Part shown: positions 19,042-26,916 of the stretch, in pieces | How positions within the stretch are numbered: the first letter of the stretch is position 1 | Layout of the letters: every line of letters starts with the position of its first letter | Assembly: GCA_052246295.1 (NCBI GenBank) | Contig: JBQQCO010000007.1 | From: Piscibacillus sp052246295 | GTDB taxonomy: Bacteria > Bacillota > Bacilli > Bacillales > Alkalibacillaceae | Direction: 5' to 3' (one strand) | Length of the DNA: 64,000 bases | Made by a program: the position numbers and the translations under genes | Notes under the pieces: generated by a model | Databases searched by the model: none | Told to the model about the DNA's origin: nothing | The model's input: only the letters and a program-made list of their open reading frames with translations

Positions 19042-19599
19042 TTATACTTCAGTAATTTCTTTTTCTTTAGCTTCTAGTAGCTGGTCAATCTCATCAATAT
19101 GTTTGTCAGTTTCTTTCTGAACATCATCTTGATAAGAGCGTAATTCATCTTCTGTGATGTCGCCGTCTTTTTCAAGTTTTTTCAATTGATCATTAGCATC
19201 GCGGCGAATGTTACGAATTTGTACCCTTGCTTCTTCAGCATACTTCTTAGTTACTTTGACTAAATCCTTACGACGCTCTTCAGTTAATGCCGGAATGCTG
19301 ATACGAATGACATTACCGTCATTGTTTGGTGTTAGACCTAGATCTGCTTTTTGTATTCCTTTTTCAATATTCTCAATAGCAGATTTGTCAAATGGCGTTA
19401 TGACTAGAAGTCTTGGTTCAGGAGCTGATACAGTTGCTAATTGGTTTAATGGAGTATTAGCTCCATAATATTCAACATAAACACTGTCTAAAATTGCAGG
19501 GTTTGCACGTCCTGCTCTTACTGTTGAAAGTTGCTTTGAGAAAGCTTGAACAGCTTTTTTCATCTTATCTCTGCACTCTTGAATAACTGAATCACTCAT
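19042..19599 (-). CDS. frr: Ribosome recycling factor
   Basis: Splits post-termination ribosomes together with EF-G. 185 residues, the usual length, with STVRAGRANPAILD, RLLVITPFDKSAIENIEKGI and ISIPALTEERRKDLVK. ATG 19599 gives the family-typical N-terminus (MSDSVIQECRDKM); ATG 19605 is equally possible because AGGAGG lies 4 or 10 bases away. Overlaps the end of pyrH by 8 bases. Confidence 0.97.
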   Translation of the reverse strand: MSDSVIQECRDKMKKAVQAFSKQLSTVRAGRANPAILDSVYVEYYGANTPLNQLATVSAPEPRLLVITPFDKSAIENIEKGIQKADLGLTPNNDGNVIRISIPALTEERRKDLVKVTKKYAEEARVQIRNIRRDANDQLKKLEKDGDITEDELRSYQDDVQKETDKHIDEIDQLLEAKEKEITEV

Positions 19600-20326
19600 G
19601 ATCATCTTTCCTCCTAATTATTGTTCCAATATTTTCTCCCGTTACAACTCTTTTAATATTTCCTTTGTCTAATATAGAGAATACTATTAATGCAATATCA
19701 TTGTCCATACATAATGAAGAAGCAGTTGAATCCATTACGCCTAACCCTTCGTTCAGAAGGTCTAAGTATGATAATTGATCATATTTATATGCATTTGAAT
19801 CGATTTGTGGGTCAGCATTATATACGCCATCAACATTATTCTTGGCCATTAGAATAACATCAGCTTCCATTTCTGCTGCCCTTAACGCAGCTGTCGTATC
19901 TGTTGAGAAGTACGGATTACCTGTTCCACCAGCAAAAATTACGACACGTTTTTTTTCTAAGTGGCGCATGGCTTTTCTACGAATATATGGTTCCGCTACT
20001 TGGCGCATTTCAATTGATGTTTGAACACGAGTTGGAATATCTAGGTTTTCTAATCCATCTTGTAAAGCTAATGAATTCATAACTGTCGCAAGCATTCCCA
20101 TATAATCTGCATTAGCGCGATCCATGCCTACTTCACTACCAATTTTACCACGCCACAGGTTACCTCCGCCAACAACAATTGCAATTTCTATGCCTAATTC
20201 ATGTATTTCTTTAATTTGTTCTGCAATTGATTTAATAAACTTCGGGTCAATTCCATACCCTTTATCGCCACTTAATGCTTCACCGCTTAACTTTAGAACA
20301 ATCCGATTATATCTTGCTTTAGACAT
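19592..20326 (-). CDS. pyrH: Uridylate kinase
   Basis: Phosphorylates UMP to UDP; bacterial amino-acid-kinase-fold enzyme. 244 residues with RIVLKLSGEALSG, AIVVGGGNLWRG, FAGGTGNPYFSTDTTAALRA and MAKNNVDGVYNADP. Start ATG 20326 (MSKARYNRI) is 5 bases after GGAGG; the ATG at 20350 has no site. Follows tsf behind a terminator and overlaps frr. Confidence 0.97.
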   Translation of the reverse strand: MSKARYNRIVLKLSGEALSGDKGYGIDPKFIKSIAEQIKEIHELGIEIAIVVGGGNLWRGKIGSEVGMDRANADYMGMLATVMNSLALQDGLENLDIPTRVQTSIEMRQVAEPYIRRKAMRHLEKKRVVIFAGGTGNPYFSTDTTAALRAAEMEADVILMAKNNVDGVYNADPQIDSNAYKYDQLSYLDLLNEGLGVMDSTASSLCMDNDIALIVFSILDKGNIKRVVTGENIGTIIRRKDDHE

Positions 20327-20370
20327 ATTTACCTCCGTTATGTTCGCCATTATTAACTGTCTGTTCTTGA

Positions 20371-20398
20371 AAAATAGGAGACACTATGTGTCCCCTAT
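20371..20398 (-). terminator. Intrinsic terminator of tsf
   Basis: 11-bp stem ATAGGGGACAC / GTGTCTCCTAT (one G-U pair) with a 3-base loop, followed by TTTTC on the minus strand. Lies 15 bases beyond the tsf stop. Confidence 0.8.
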
Positions 20399-20412
20399 CT
20401 ATCAGCAAAATA

Positions 20413-21297
20413 TTATTTATTGACTTGGTTCATAACCTCATCAACGAAGTTATCTTCACGCTTTTCCATTCCTTCGCCAACTTCATAACGAACGAATGAT
20501 TTAACCGTTGCACCATTAGATTCAACAAATTGTTTAACTTTCTGATCAGGGTCTTTAACAAATTCTTGTTCTAATAAGCAAATTTCTTCAAAGAACTTTC
20601 TTAAGCGACCTTCGACCATTTTTTCAACGATGTTTTCAGGTTTACCTTCATTAAGAGCTTGCTGTTTTAATACTTCACGCTCTTTGTTTACTTCTTCTTC
20701 AGGCACTTCATCACTTGAAACATAACGCGGGTTAACCGCAGCAACGTGCATTGCTACATCTTTAGCAACTGAAGCATCAGTTGTTCCTTCTAATAATGCT
20801 AAAACGCCAATACGTCCGCCCATGTGTAAGTATTCACCAAAAGCAGCATTGTCGTCTTTTTCAACTACTTCAAAGCGACGTAGAGAGATTTTCTCACCAA
20901 TTTTCGCAATTGCAGATTTGATGTAATGCTCAACTGTTTCTTCTCCACCGTTAAGGTTTTGCTCCATAGCTTCTTCAACAGTAGCAGGTTTGAACTTTAA
21001 GATATGTTGAGCTAAGTCGTTAAGTAACGTTTTGAACTGATCATTTTTTGCTACGAAGTCAGTTTCACTGTTCACTTCAATAATTACAGCTGTGTTCCCT
21101 TCACTAATGATATGAGTAGAACCTTCAGCCGCTACACGGTCAGCTTTTTTAGCTGCTTTAGCCATACCTTTTTCACGTAGGTATTCAACAGCTTTGTCTA
21201 AATCACCATCAGTTTCAGTAAGTGCTTTTTTACAATCCATCATGCCAGCACCAGTTTTTTCACGTAGTTCTTTTACCATTTTCGCTGTTACAGCCAT
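20413..21297 (-). CDS. tsf: Elongation factor Ts
   Basis: Nucleotide exchange factor for EF-Tu. 294 residues; N-terminal UBA-like domain with VKELREKTGAGMMDCKKAL and YLREKGMAKAAKKADR, then the core contact VIIEVNSETDFVAKNDQF and C-terminal coiled region. ATG behind AAGGAGG. Separated from rpsB by a strong terminator and a second small hairpin. Confidence 0.98.
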   Translation of the reverse strand: MAVTAKMVKELREKTGAGMMDCKKALTETDGDLDKAVEYLREKGMAKAAKKADRVAAEGSTHIISEGNTAVIIEVNSETDFVAKNDQFKTLLNDLAQHILKFKPATVEEAMEQNLNGGEETVEHYIKSAIAKIGEKISLRRFEVVEKDDNAAFGEYLHMGGRIGVLALLEGTTDASVAKDVAMHVAAVNPRYVSSDEVPEEEVNKEREVLKQQALNEGKPENIVEKMVEGRLRKFFEEICLLEQEFVKDPDQKVKQFVESNGATVKSFVRYEVGEGMEKREDNFVDEVMNQVNK

Positions 21298-21344
21298 ATG
21301 AATCCTCCTTAACCTAATTCTTTTTAGGCGTAAATTAATATAAT

Positions 21345-21364
21345 AATCGCTATATGCAGCGATT
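21345..21364 (-). other. Small hairpin in the tsf leader
   Basis: AATCGCT / AGCGATT, 7-bp stem with 6-base loop, between the rpsB terminator and the tsf ribosome binding site. No T tract follows, so it is not a terminator; role unknown. Confidence 0.4.
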
Positions 21365-21374
21365 TAATGCTTTA

Positions 21375-21409
21375 AAAAAGGTGATAAAAGGCTCAACCTC
21401 TTATCACCT
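21375..21409 (-). terminator. Intrinsic terminator of rpsB
   Basis: 12-bp stem GGTGATAAGAGG / CCTTTTATCACC (one G-U pair) with a 5-base loop, followed on the minus strand by TTTTTT. Lies just after the rpsB stop codon; tsf probably needs some readthrough. Confidence 0.85.
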
Positions 21410-21416
21410 CACCTTT

Positions 21417-22169
21417 TTACTCTTGCACAGTTTCAGTTTCTTCTACTGTTTCTTCAGCAGGTTCTTCAGAAACGTCTTGAGTTGTTTCACCTTGTTTAAC
21501 TTCTAAAATCGCATCCGCCATTTTAGATGTCATTAATTTAACAGCACGAATCGCGTCATCGTTAGCAGGGATTACGTAATCTACTTCATCTGGATCACAG
21601 TTAGTATCAACCATTGCTACGATTGGAATATTTAATTTATGAGCTTCTGCTACTGCAATACGTTCTTTACGTGGGTCAACGATGAATAATGCATCTGGTA
21701 AGCCATCCATATCCTTAACTCCACCTAAGAACTTCTCTAGACGTTCTTTTTCTTTAAGGATCATAACAACTTCTTTTTTCGGTAATACATCAAATGTACC
21801 GTCTTCTTCCATACGCTCAATGTCCTTTAGACGATTTACACGTTTTTGGATTGTTTTGAAGTTTGTTAGTGTACCACCTAACCAACGTTGGTTAACATAG
21901 TACATGCCAGAACGAAGAGCTTCTTCTTTCACAGTATCTTGTGCTTGCTTCTTCGTACCAACGAATAATACAGTTCCTCCATCTTCAGCAACTTGCTTAA
22001 TGAAGTTATATGCTTCATCAACCTTTTTAACAGTTTTTTGTAGGTCAATGATGTAAATGCCGTTACGCTCCGTGAAAATGTATTTTTTCATTTTAGGATT
22101 CCAACGGCGAGTTTGGTGTCCGAAATGAACACCTGCTTCAAGTAGTTGTTTCATTGAAATAACAGACAT
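21417..22169 (-). CDS. rpsB: 30S ribosomal protein S2
   Basis: Small-subunit protein bridging head and body. 250 residues; ISMKQLLEAGVHFGHQTRRW, NQRWLGGTLTNFKTI, LFIVDPRKERIAVAEAHKL and IPIVAMVDTNCDPDEVDYVIP are typical. The C-terminus ends in an acidic Glu/Thr/Val-rich tail of about 28 residues. ATG behind TAGGAGG. It has its own promoter right after the fla/che operon and a structured leader. Confidence 0.98.
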   Translation of the reverse strand: MSVISMKQLLEAGVHFGHQTRRWNPKMKKYIFTERNGIYIIDLQKTVKKVDEAYNFIKQVAEDGGTVLFVGTKKQAQDTVKEEALRSGMYYVNQRWLGGTLTNFKTIQKRVNRLKDIERMEEDGTFDVLPKKEVVMILKEKERLEKFLGGVKDMDGLPDALFIVDPRKERIAVAEAHKLNIPIVAMVDTNCDPDEVDYVIPANDDAIRAVKLMTSKMADAILEVKQGETTQDVSEEPAEETVEETETVQE

Positions 22170-22200
22170 ACTTTTAATTCCTCCTATGGTTTTATTCCTC

Positions 22201-22262
22201 CGCTTATTTCATAAATAAACCTGACTCAAATCAGTGAGCACCAAGATTCATTTCCATAAGCG
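22201..22262 (-). promoter_or_regulatory. Candidate structured rpsB leader
   Basis: In the rpsB 5' UTR a helix CGCTTAT / ATAAGCG (22256-22262 with 22201-22207), extended by AAAT/ATTT, encloses a CTGA(TTTGAG)TCAG hairpin. The outer helix ends immediately before the first of two GGAGG sites. A compact closed structure of this kind suggests autoregulation by S2, which is inference. Confidence 0.4.
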
Positions 22263-22283
22263 TGTGTATTAACACCAAAAGTT

Positions 22284-22312
22284 AATATATCATAACAATC
22301 GTATACAAGCAA
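22284..22312 (-). promoter_or_regulatory. Sigma-A promoter for rpsB
   Basis: On the minus strand TTGCTT (22307-22312), 17-base spacer, TATATT (22284-22289). It begins 3 bases after the stop codon of the last fla/che gene and would start transcripts at the head of the structured leader. Confidence 0.65.
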
Positions 22313-22315
22313 GGA

Positions 22316-22786
22316 TTATAAATGGATTTTTTGATGAAATTTAATCGTTAAATCAACTTCTGTATGACCCATATTTAATTTTTTCGCAATCTCATCAATT
22401 GTATACCCTTGATTATACAAATTTAGTATTTTAGATTCTACTGAAGGTGGTTCAAAGCGATCTTCTTGTTCTGTTATAAGATTCGTAGTATTGATCTCTA
22501 TTTGCTGCTCTTTATTTTTTTCATGTTTAGACATGTTACTGTCATTTTTTTGCGAATTAGATATCGAGTTATTTGAGTCAGTTTTTGAGACTGAATGAAT
22601 AAGTTTCTCGTTCTCATCTTTTAGTTCTAGAATATAAGAATTAAATAAGTCCTCAGTTTCTTTAACTCTACGCTCAAAGTTTTCATCTGTTTTTTGGTAA
22701 TGTTGAATCTTTTGATATAGATATACAATGACAAAGAAAGTAATTCCGTGTAACAATAAACTTAACGTAATTAGAAAAGAGCTCAT
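22316..22786 (-). CDS. swrB: SwrB-like membrane-anchored motility protein
   Basis: 156 residues in the position of B. subtilis swrB (between sigD and rpsB), where SwrB promotes flagellar type III export and SigD activity. One N-terminal membrane segment (about residues 4-25), a coiled-coil region to about 65, a low-complexity polar middle rich in Asn/Ser/Lys, and a C-terminal helix-turn-helix-like block ESKILNLYNQGYTIDEIAKK followed by a Thr-Glu-Val-Asp stretch, the most SwrB-like part. ATG behind GGAAGGG. Overall similarity is weak outside the ends, so orthology rests partly on location. Confidence 0.75.
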   Translation of the reverse strand: MSSFLITLSLLLHGITFFVIVYLYQKIQHYQKTDENFERRVKETEDLFNSYILELKDENEKLIHSVSKTDSNNSISNSQKNDSNMSKHEKNKEQQIEINTTNLITEQEDRFEPPSVESKILNLYNQGYTIDEIAKKLNMGHTEVDLTIKFHQKIHL

Positions 22787-22806
22787 ATTACCCTTCCTTA
22801 TTTTAT

Positions 22807-23067
22807 TTAGCCTCTTTGATCAACAGATTGGCCTAGGTATGGATGTCTTTGTTCTGAATTGGGTGTGGGTCCATTTCCTTGATCAGAAATTCTATTAAAC
22901 GTATCTGCCTTTTGTACTTGACTCCTTTTTATTTGCTCTTCTGAATGACGAGCTTGTACAAGGTGGTTTTGCACGTTTTGTCCACGCTGACTTAACTGCT
23001 CTTGCATTTGTGCAGCATCTACCACTCTTGGTAATGCTACTTGTAACTCAACAGCCTTCCAACTCAC
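22807..23067 (-). CDS. Small uncharacterised protein of the fla/che operon tail
   Basis: 86 residues, unknown function. I see no signal peptide, membrane segment or catalytic motif. An N-terminal hydrophobic strand WKAVELQVALPRVVDA is followed by a Gln/Arg/His-rich, probably helical and extended chain, ending in a Pro/Gly/Gln-rich tail. I use GTG 23067, 6 bases after TGAGGTG; the GTG at 23076 lies within that site. It sits between the DUF342 gene and the SwrB-like gene, spaced about 20-30 bases from each, so it is co-transcribed with sigD. I do not recall an equivalent in B. subtilis. Confidence 0.75.
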   Translation of the reverse strand: MSWKAVELQVALPRVVDAAQMQEQLSQRGQNVQNHLVQARHSEEQIKRSQVQKADTFNRISDQGNGPTPNSEQRHPYLGQSVDQRG

Positions 23068-23098
23068 ATTAAACACCTCACAAAGTAATAACCAAAGA

Positions 23099-24478
23099 TT
23101 AAATAGCTTCTATTTTAAAGTCATTTTCATCAAATAGAACAGAGACTTGCTTATACCCACTGTTAAATCGTTTTGAATATTTTCCTACTGTAACCTCTAC
23201 GTTTGGGTATAGCATACCATGAATTAATAACTTCATAAACTGCTTTTGATCATTCTCTTTTTGTAAATGTCGTTGTTGTTGAAGTAATTCATCTAATCTA
23301 TATTTCTTTTCATTTAATAGTTGATTCTGCTTTTCCAAAGTCAATTTTTCTTTTGGGTTTAAAGATGTTTTTTTATTTAAAGCGTCACCCAAAGCCTTTA
23401 GTTTGAATAACTCATCCCCTAATTGCTTAATTTGTTGTACTGTTTTTAAGCGTTGGGTTCGATCATAATTGTTTTCGCCTAAAAAAACTTGAGTTAATGT
23501 ATGCATTCGGTTTCCAATGTCGCGGCAGACGATAAAAGACCCTGAAGAAATCGTCCCACCTATAATATGACCTTTCTGACAATAAATAGAGTCTTTTGCT
23601 GTGACTTCACTATGTACAATTGACTGTTCTACTTTAATATATCGACCAGCAAAAACGCGTCCTTGATTAATATGATGGGTTACGAGGTCAACACCAGCTT
23701 GTATAAATCCTTTACCAACAGCTGATATACCTTCCTTAACGTAAATCGAGCCTCCTGCTGTCACATTGGCTCCTTCAACTAACCCGTGAATTGTCACATC
23801 ACCTTTAGCATTGACGTTAAAACCTTCTGGAACATCACCTCTAATTAATACTGAACCATTAAAATCTATATTACCCGTCGTTAAGTCAAGAGTATTCGAT
23901 ACTTCATATAAAGGCAAAACTTTTAATTCATCATTTATTAAAGACACTTGGCCGAAATTAGTCGCATAAATACATTTTTGTTCTTCTACCTCTGAAGTAT
24001 TTTCTCCAGCCTTAATTTGAACGGCTTTCCCTTCTTTTGGTTGAATAGTTGTTCCGTAAACATTTTTACCGACTTTACCTTTTATTGGATCAAGAATTAC
24101 AGCGATTAATTCCCCTGGGTCTACCATAGGTATTTTTATAACATTTTTAAAATCAATATCATCCTGCTCATCCAATTCCATTCTTACAGAATGTTCAACT
24201 TTAAAATCAACACTCCCGTCTATGCCATCTTTTACTAAATCACCTTCAGCAATTAAAACAGGAAAGTTGACTTGACTAGGGTCCTCTAGGATTTCTTCAA
24301 TTACACCTAAACGAATACCATATTGTATACCATAACCTTGTAACAATTCAGTCAAATCATGTTTGAAATTTGTGTTTTGTTCCAACAACTGATTAAAGAC
24401 TTCAAAATTAAGGACATGTAAATAGGCACACATTTGATCTTCAGAGATTTCCAATTGAAGGGCTTCTTTTAACTCCAA
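23099..24478 (-). CDS. DUF342 / FapA family protein
   Basis: 459 residues. N-terminal alpha/beta region to about 95, then a long beta-solenoid-like section with repeated short Val/Gly strands (GSVLIRGDVPEGFNVNAKGD, IHGLVEGANVTAGGSIYVKE, IVHSEVTAKDSIYCQKGHI), then a coiled coil (about 345-405) and a short C-terminal beta region. The family is named flagellar assembly protein A; in Vibrio it is tied to polar flagellar signalling, but its biochemical action is unclear. Start TTG 24478 is 7 bases after GGGGG. Directly follows sigD, 40 bases downstream, absent at this spot in B. subtilis as I recall it. Confidence 0.85.
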   Translation of the reverse strand: MELKEALQLEISEDQMCAYLHVLNFEVFNQLLEQNTNFKHDLTELLQGYGIQYGIRLGVIEEILEDPSQVNFPVLIAEGDLVKDGIDGSVDFKVEHSVRMELDEQDDIDFKNVIKIPMVDPGELIAVILDPIKGKVGKNVYGTTIQPKEGKAVQIKAGENTSEVEEQKCIYATNFGQVSLINDELKVLPLYEVSNTLDLTTGNIDFNGSVLIRGDVPEGFNVNAKGDVTIHGLVEGANVTAGGSIYVKEGISAVGKGFIQAGVDLVTHHINQGRVFAGRYIKVEQSIVHSEVTAKDSIYCQKGHIIGGTISSGSFIVCRDIGNRMHTLTQVFLGENNYDRTQRLKTVQQIKQLGDELFKLKALGDALNKKTSLNPKEKLTLEKQNQLLNEKKYRLDELLQQQRHLQKENDQKQFMKLLIHGMLYPNVEVTVGKYSKRFNSGYKQVSVLFDENDFKIEAI

Positions 24479-24518
24479 CGCTCTGCCCCCTTTCTAAAAA
24501 CAATGCAGATTTACATAA

Positions 24519-25283
24519 TTAAATTACCAACAACTTATCTTTTAGTTTAGTAATAGCCTTACTGTGAATTTGTGAAATTCTCGATGTTGAAAGATCTAAA
24601 ATATGACCAACTTCAGTTAAAGTTAAGTCTTCTTTGTAAAATAGACTAACGACCAACTGTTCTTTATCATTCAATTCCTTAATAGCTTCTGTTAATTCTT
24701 CAATTCGCTCTTTTTTTAATATCTCTTCATCAGGCGTCATTCCTTTAAGGTCAGGAACTGTATTCCTTAAGCTATCTCGTTGTTCTTCTGATTCATCATT
24801 CGTTTTTTCTTCAATTGATAACATGTTAGCAAATAACGTATCTTTAACAACTTCAGCTACTTCATCTTCATCCATACCAACATGCTTTGCAATCTCAGAT
24901 AGATCAGGAGTTCTATTTAATTCTTGTTCCAATTGTTCGTATGCATTCTCAATAATTTTAGATTTATCACGAACTGTTCTTGGCAACCAGTCTTCTTTCC
25001 TTAACCCATCAATTATTGCACCTTTAATACGAAATGAGGCATACGTATCAAACTTAAGGTCACGACTGGTATCGAATTTCTCAAGGGCATCAACTAGACC
25101 CATAAAGGCCAAACTTTTAACATCTTGACGATCAACATTTTGGGGTAGATGGGCAAACACACGATTAACTTGGTAATTAACGATAGGCATATAATATTCC
25201 ACTAATTGATTACCAACATCTTGATCACGTTCCTGTTGCCACCTTTTCCATAATTCATTTAAAGAAGTGGTAGCATGTTTCAT
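24519..25283 (-). CDS. sigD: RNA polymerase sigma factor SigD (flagellar sigma-28)
   Basis: Directs late flagellar, autolysin and chemoreceptor genes. 254 residues, same as the B. subtilis protein. Region 2 (DVKSLAFMGLVDALEKFDTS, FDTYASFRIKGAIIDGLRKE), region 3 (ENAYEQLEQELNRTPDLSEI) and region 4 helix-turn-helix (LTEVGHILDLSTSRISQIHS). ATG behind GGGGGA. Near the 3' end of the long operon, a position that in B. subtilis limits SigD dose and motility. Confidence 0.97.
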   Translation of the reverse strand: MKHATTSLNELWKRWQQERDQDVGNQLVEYYMPIVNYQVNRVFAHLPQNVDRQDVKSLAFMGLVDALEKFDTSRDLKFDTYASFRIKGAIIDGLRKEDWLPRTVRDKSKIIENAYEQLEQELNRTPDLSEIAKHVGMDEDEVAEVVKDTLFANMLSIEEKTNDESEEQRDSLRNTVPDLKGMTPDEEILKKERIEELTEAIKELNDKEQLVVSLFYKEDLTLTEVGHILDLSTSRISQIHSKAITKLKDKLLVI

Positions 25284-25322
25284 CGCAATCCCCCATTTCT
25301 AATACTTCTTCATGCTCTGCTT

Positions 25323-25817
25323 TTAAATATAAGATACCCCTTGATAAACGGTTCTTATTTTCAATTCGAATGTATCCAGGTTAAATTCTATGGAACGACC
25401 ATTATGACCACCGATATCTTTGGATACTAATGGAATACCGAGTTCTTTCAATAACGTTTCAATCGCTAAAACATTCTTTTGCCCAATATTTAACTTGTCT
25501 GATGATGTAGACTTAAACATTTGGGCCCCACCTGCCATTTTCGCCTTTAAATTAAACAAGTGACTTCCCTCTTTTTTTAACAAATCAATCAAAGCATTAA
25601 TCCCCGTATCTGCAAATTTTCCTTTTTTGAATTCTTCTTGACGTGTCATGCTTGAGTCAGGAAGCATGATATGTACTAATCCGGCTACCTTCAAAACATC
25701 ATCATATAAGACTAAACCGACGCAAGACCCAAGGCCAGAAGTTGAAATCAATTGTGATGTTCTGGCAATCTTCAAGTCAGCTATACCAACTTTAATTTGT
25801 TCTTGTATTTGATTCAT
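25323..25817 (-). CDS. cheD: Chemoreceptor glutamine deamidase CheD
   Basis: Deamidates receptor glutamines and partners CheC. 164 residues; catalytic Cys in TSGLGSCVGLVLYD and His in GLVHIMLPDS, with the Thr/Gly-rich KMAGGAQMF segment. ATG is 7 bases after TTAGGAG at the end of cheC. cheC-cheD adjacency matches their known complex. Confidence 0.96.
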   Translation of the reverse strand: MNQIQEQIKVGIADLKIARTSQLISTSGLGSCVGLVLYDDVLKVAGLVHIMLPDSSMTRQEEFKKGKFADTGINALIDLLKKEGSHLFNLKAKMAGGAQMFKSTSSDKLNIGQKNVLAIETLLKELGIPLVSKDIGGHNGRSIEFNLDTFELKIRTVYQGVSYI

Positions 25818-25819
25818 GA

Positions 25820-26440
25820 TTAGACTCCTAAATTCTTAAAGATCTTATCAAAAGCGTCTGGGTCAGGTAATAAGAAAAAATGACCTTTAATATCTTCTTT
25901 AAAATGATCTGATTGAAAAACTGTTTCTATGATAATGGCGTAGTCGGACACAACAGATGTTTCAATCAATCCTTGAGTCATAATCGCTCCAGACATATCA
26001 ACAGTTGCTTCAGGAACTAAAGACTGTAAATTAAACTGAAGAAAATCTGATAATGCCCTTAAATATGAACCGGTTAGAATATTACCTAACTCTAAGAAAG
26101 CAGAGTTTGCCATTGCATTATTCTCATTAAGAATTGACTGGTCGGGATCTTGTGTTAAAGTCTGTATAAATTGATCGGCTTGAGAAGGCGATAAAAAGAA
26201 GAACATGGTACCATTAAATGCACCTTCAAATTCTACAAAAGTAGCTGCTTTTATTTCCTCTGGTCCCCCAGTGAGTTCAACAATTTCATCGAATGTCACA
26301 ACTTTTACTGTTGGTACACTCATTTGGATAGGTTGAGACAATAAGTTAGATAGAGATGTAGTAGCATTCCCTGCACCAATATTTCCAATCTCTTTTAAGA
26401 TATCTAAATGTATATCCTGCAATTTCAATACATCTTGCAT
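25820..26440 (-). CDS. cheC: CheY-P phosphatase CheC
   Basis: Dephosphorylates CheY-P and regulates CheD. 206 residues with two phosphatase half-sites: first DILKEIGNIGAGNATTSLS, second FLELGNILTGSYLRALSD, each carrying the Glu-x2-Asn pattern. ATG follows GGGG at 10 bases. Lies between cheW and cheD; the family also includes FliY encoded in this operon. Confidence 0.95.
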   Translation of the reverse strand: MQDVLKLQDIHLDILKEIGNIGAGNATTSLSNLLSQPIQMSVPTVKVVTFDEIVELTGGPEEIKAATFVEFEGAFNGTMFFFLSPSQADQFIQTLTQDPDQSILNENNAMANSAFLELGNILTGSYLRALSDFLQFNLQSLVPEATVDMSGAIMTQGLIETSVVSDYAIIIETVFQSDHFKEDIKGHFFLLPDPDAFDKIFKNLGV

Positions 26441-26463
26441 TTTTTGTAATCCCCTTAGGTTAA

Positions 26464-26904
26464 TCAGTCGTTTTTAACTAACTCGATATCAAATACTTGA
26501 TCCAAACTCAATAGTACTATTAATCGATCATGATGTTTTACTACGCCTTCTATATAACTCCTATATTGCCTAGATATTGTTTCAGGTGGAGATTCTATTT
26601 GATCAGGTGTGATTTCTACTACATCATTTGCTTCATCAACAATCATTCCTATAGACTCCTGTTGATTATTAACTATTATGATTCTGCTGTGTTCATCAAT
26701 AACTTTTGCAGATAGTCCCATTCGTTCGCGCAAATCTATTACTGGTGTGATAATTCCTCTTAAATTAATAACCCCTTTTACAAATTCCTCGGTGTTAGGA
26801 ATTCTAGTAATTGTCTGCAAGCGTTCAATAGTTTGTATGTTGTCAATTGGAATAGCATAATGTTCATCATCAAGCGTTAAAACTATATATTTTTGTTTTT
26901 CCAT
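26464..26904 (-). CDS. cheW: Chemotaxis adaptor CheW
   Basis: Couples receptors to CheA. 146 residues of SH3-like CheW fold; conserved VKGVINLRGIITPVIDLRER and IGMIVDEANDVVEI. ATG behind GGGAGGTG. 12 bases after cheA. Confidence 0.96.
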   Translation of the reverse strand: MEKQKYIVLTLDDEHYAIPIDNIQTIERLQTITRIPNTEEFVKGVINLRGIITPVIDLRERMGLSAKVIDEHSRIIIVNNQQESIGMIVDEANDVVEITPDQIESPPETISRQYRSYIEGVVKHHDRLIVLLSLDQVFDIELVKND

Positions 26905-26916
26905 AATAGCACCTCC

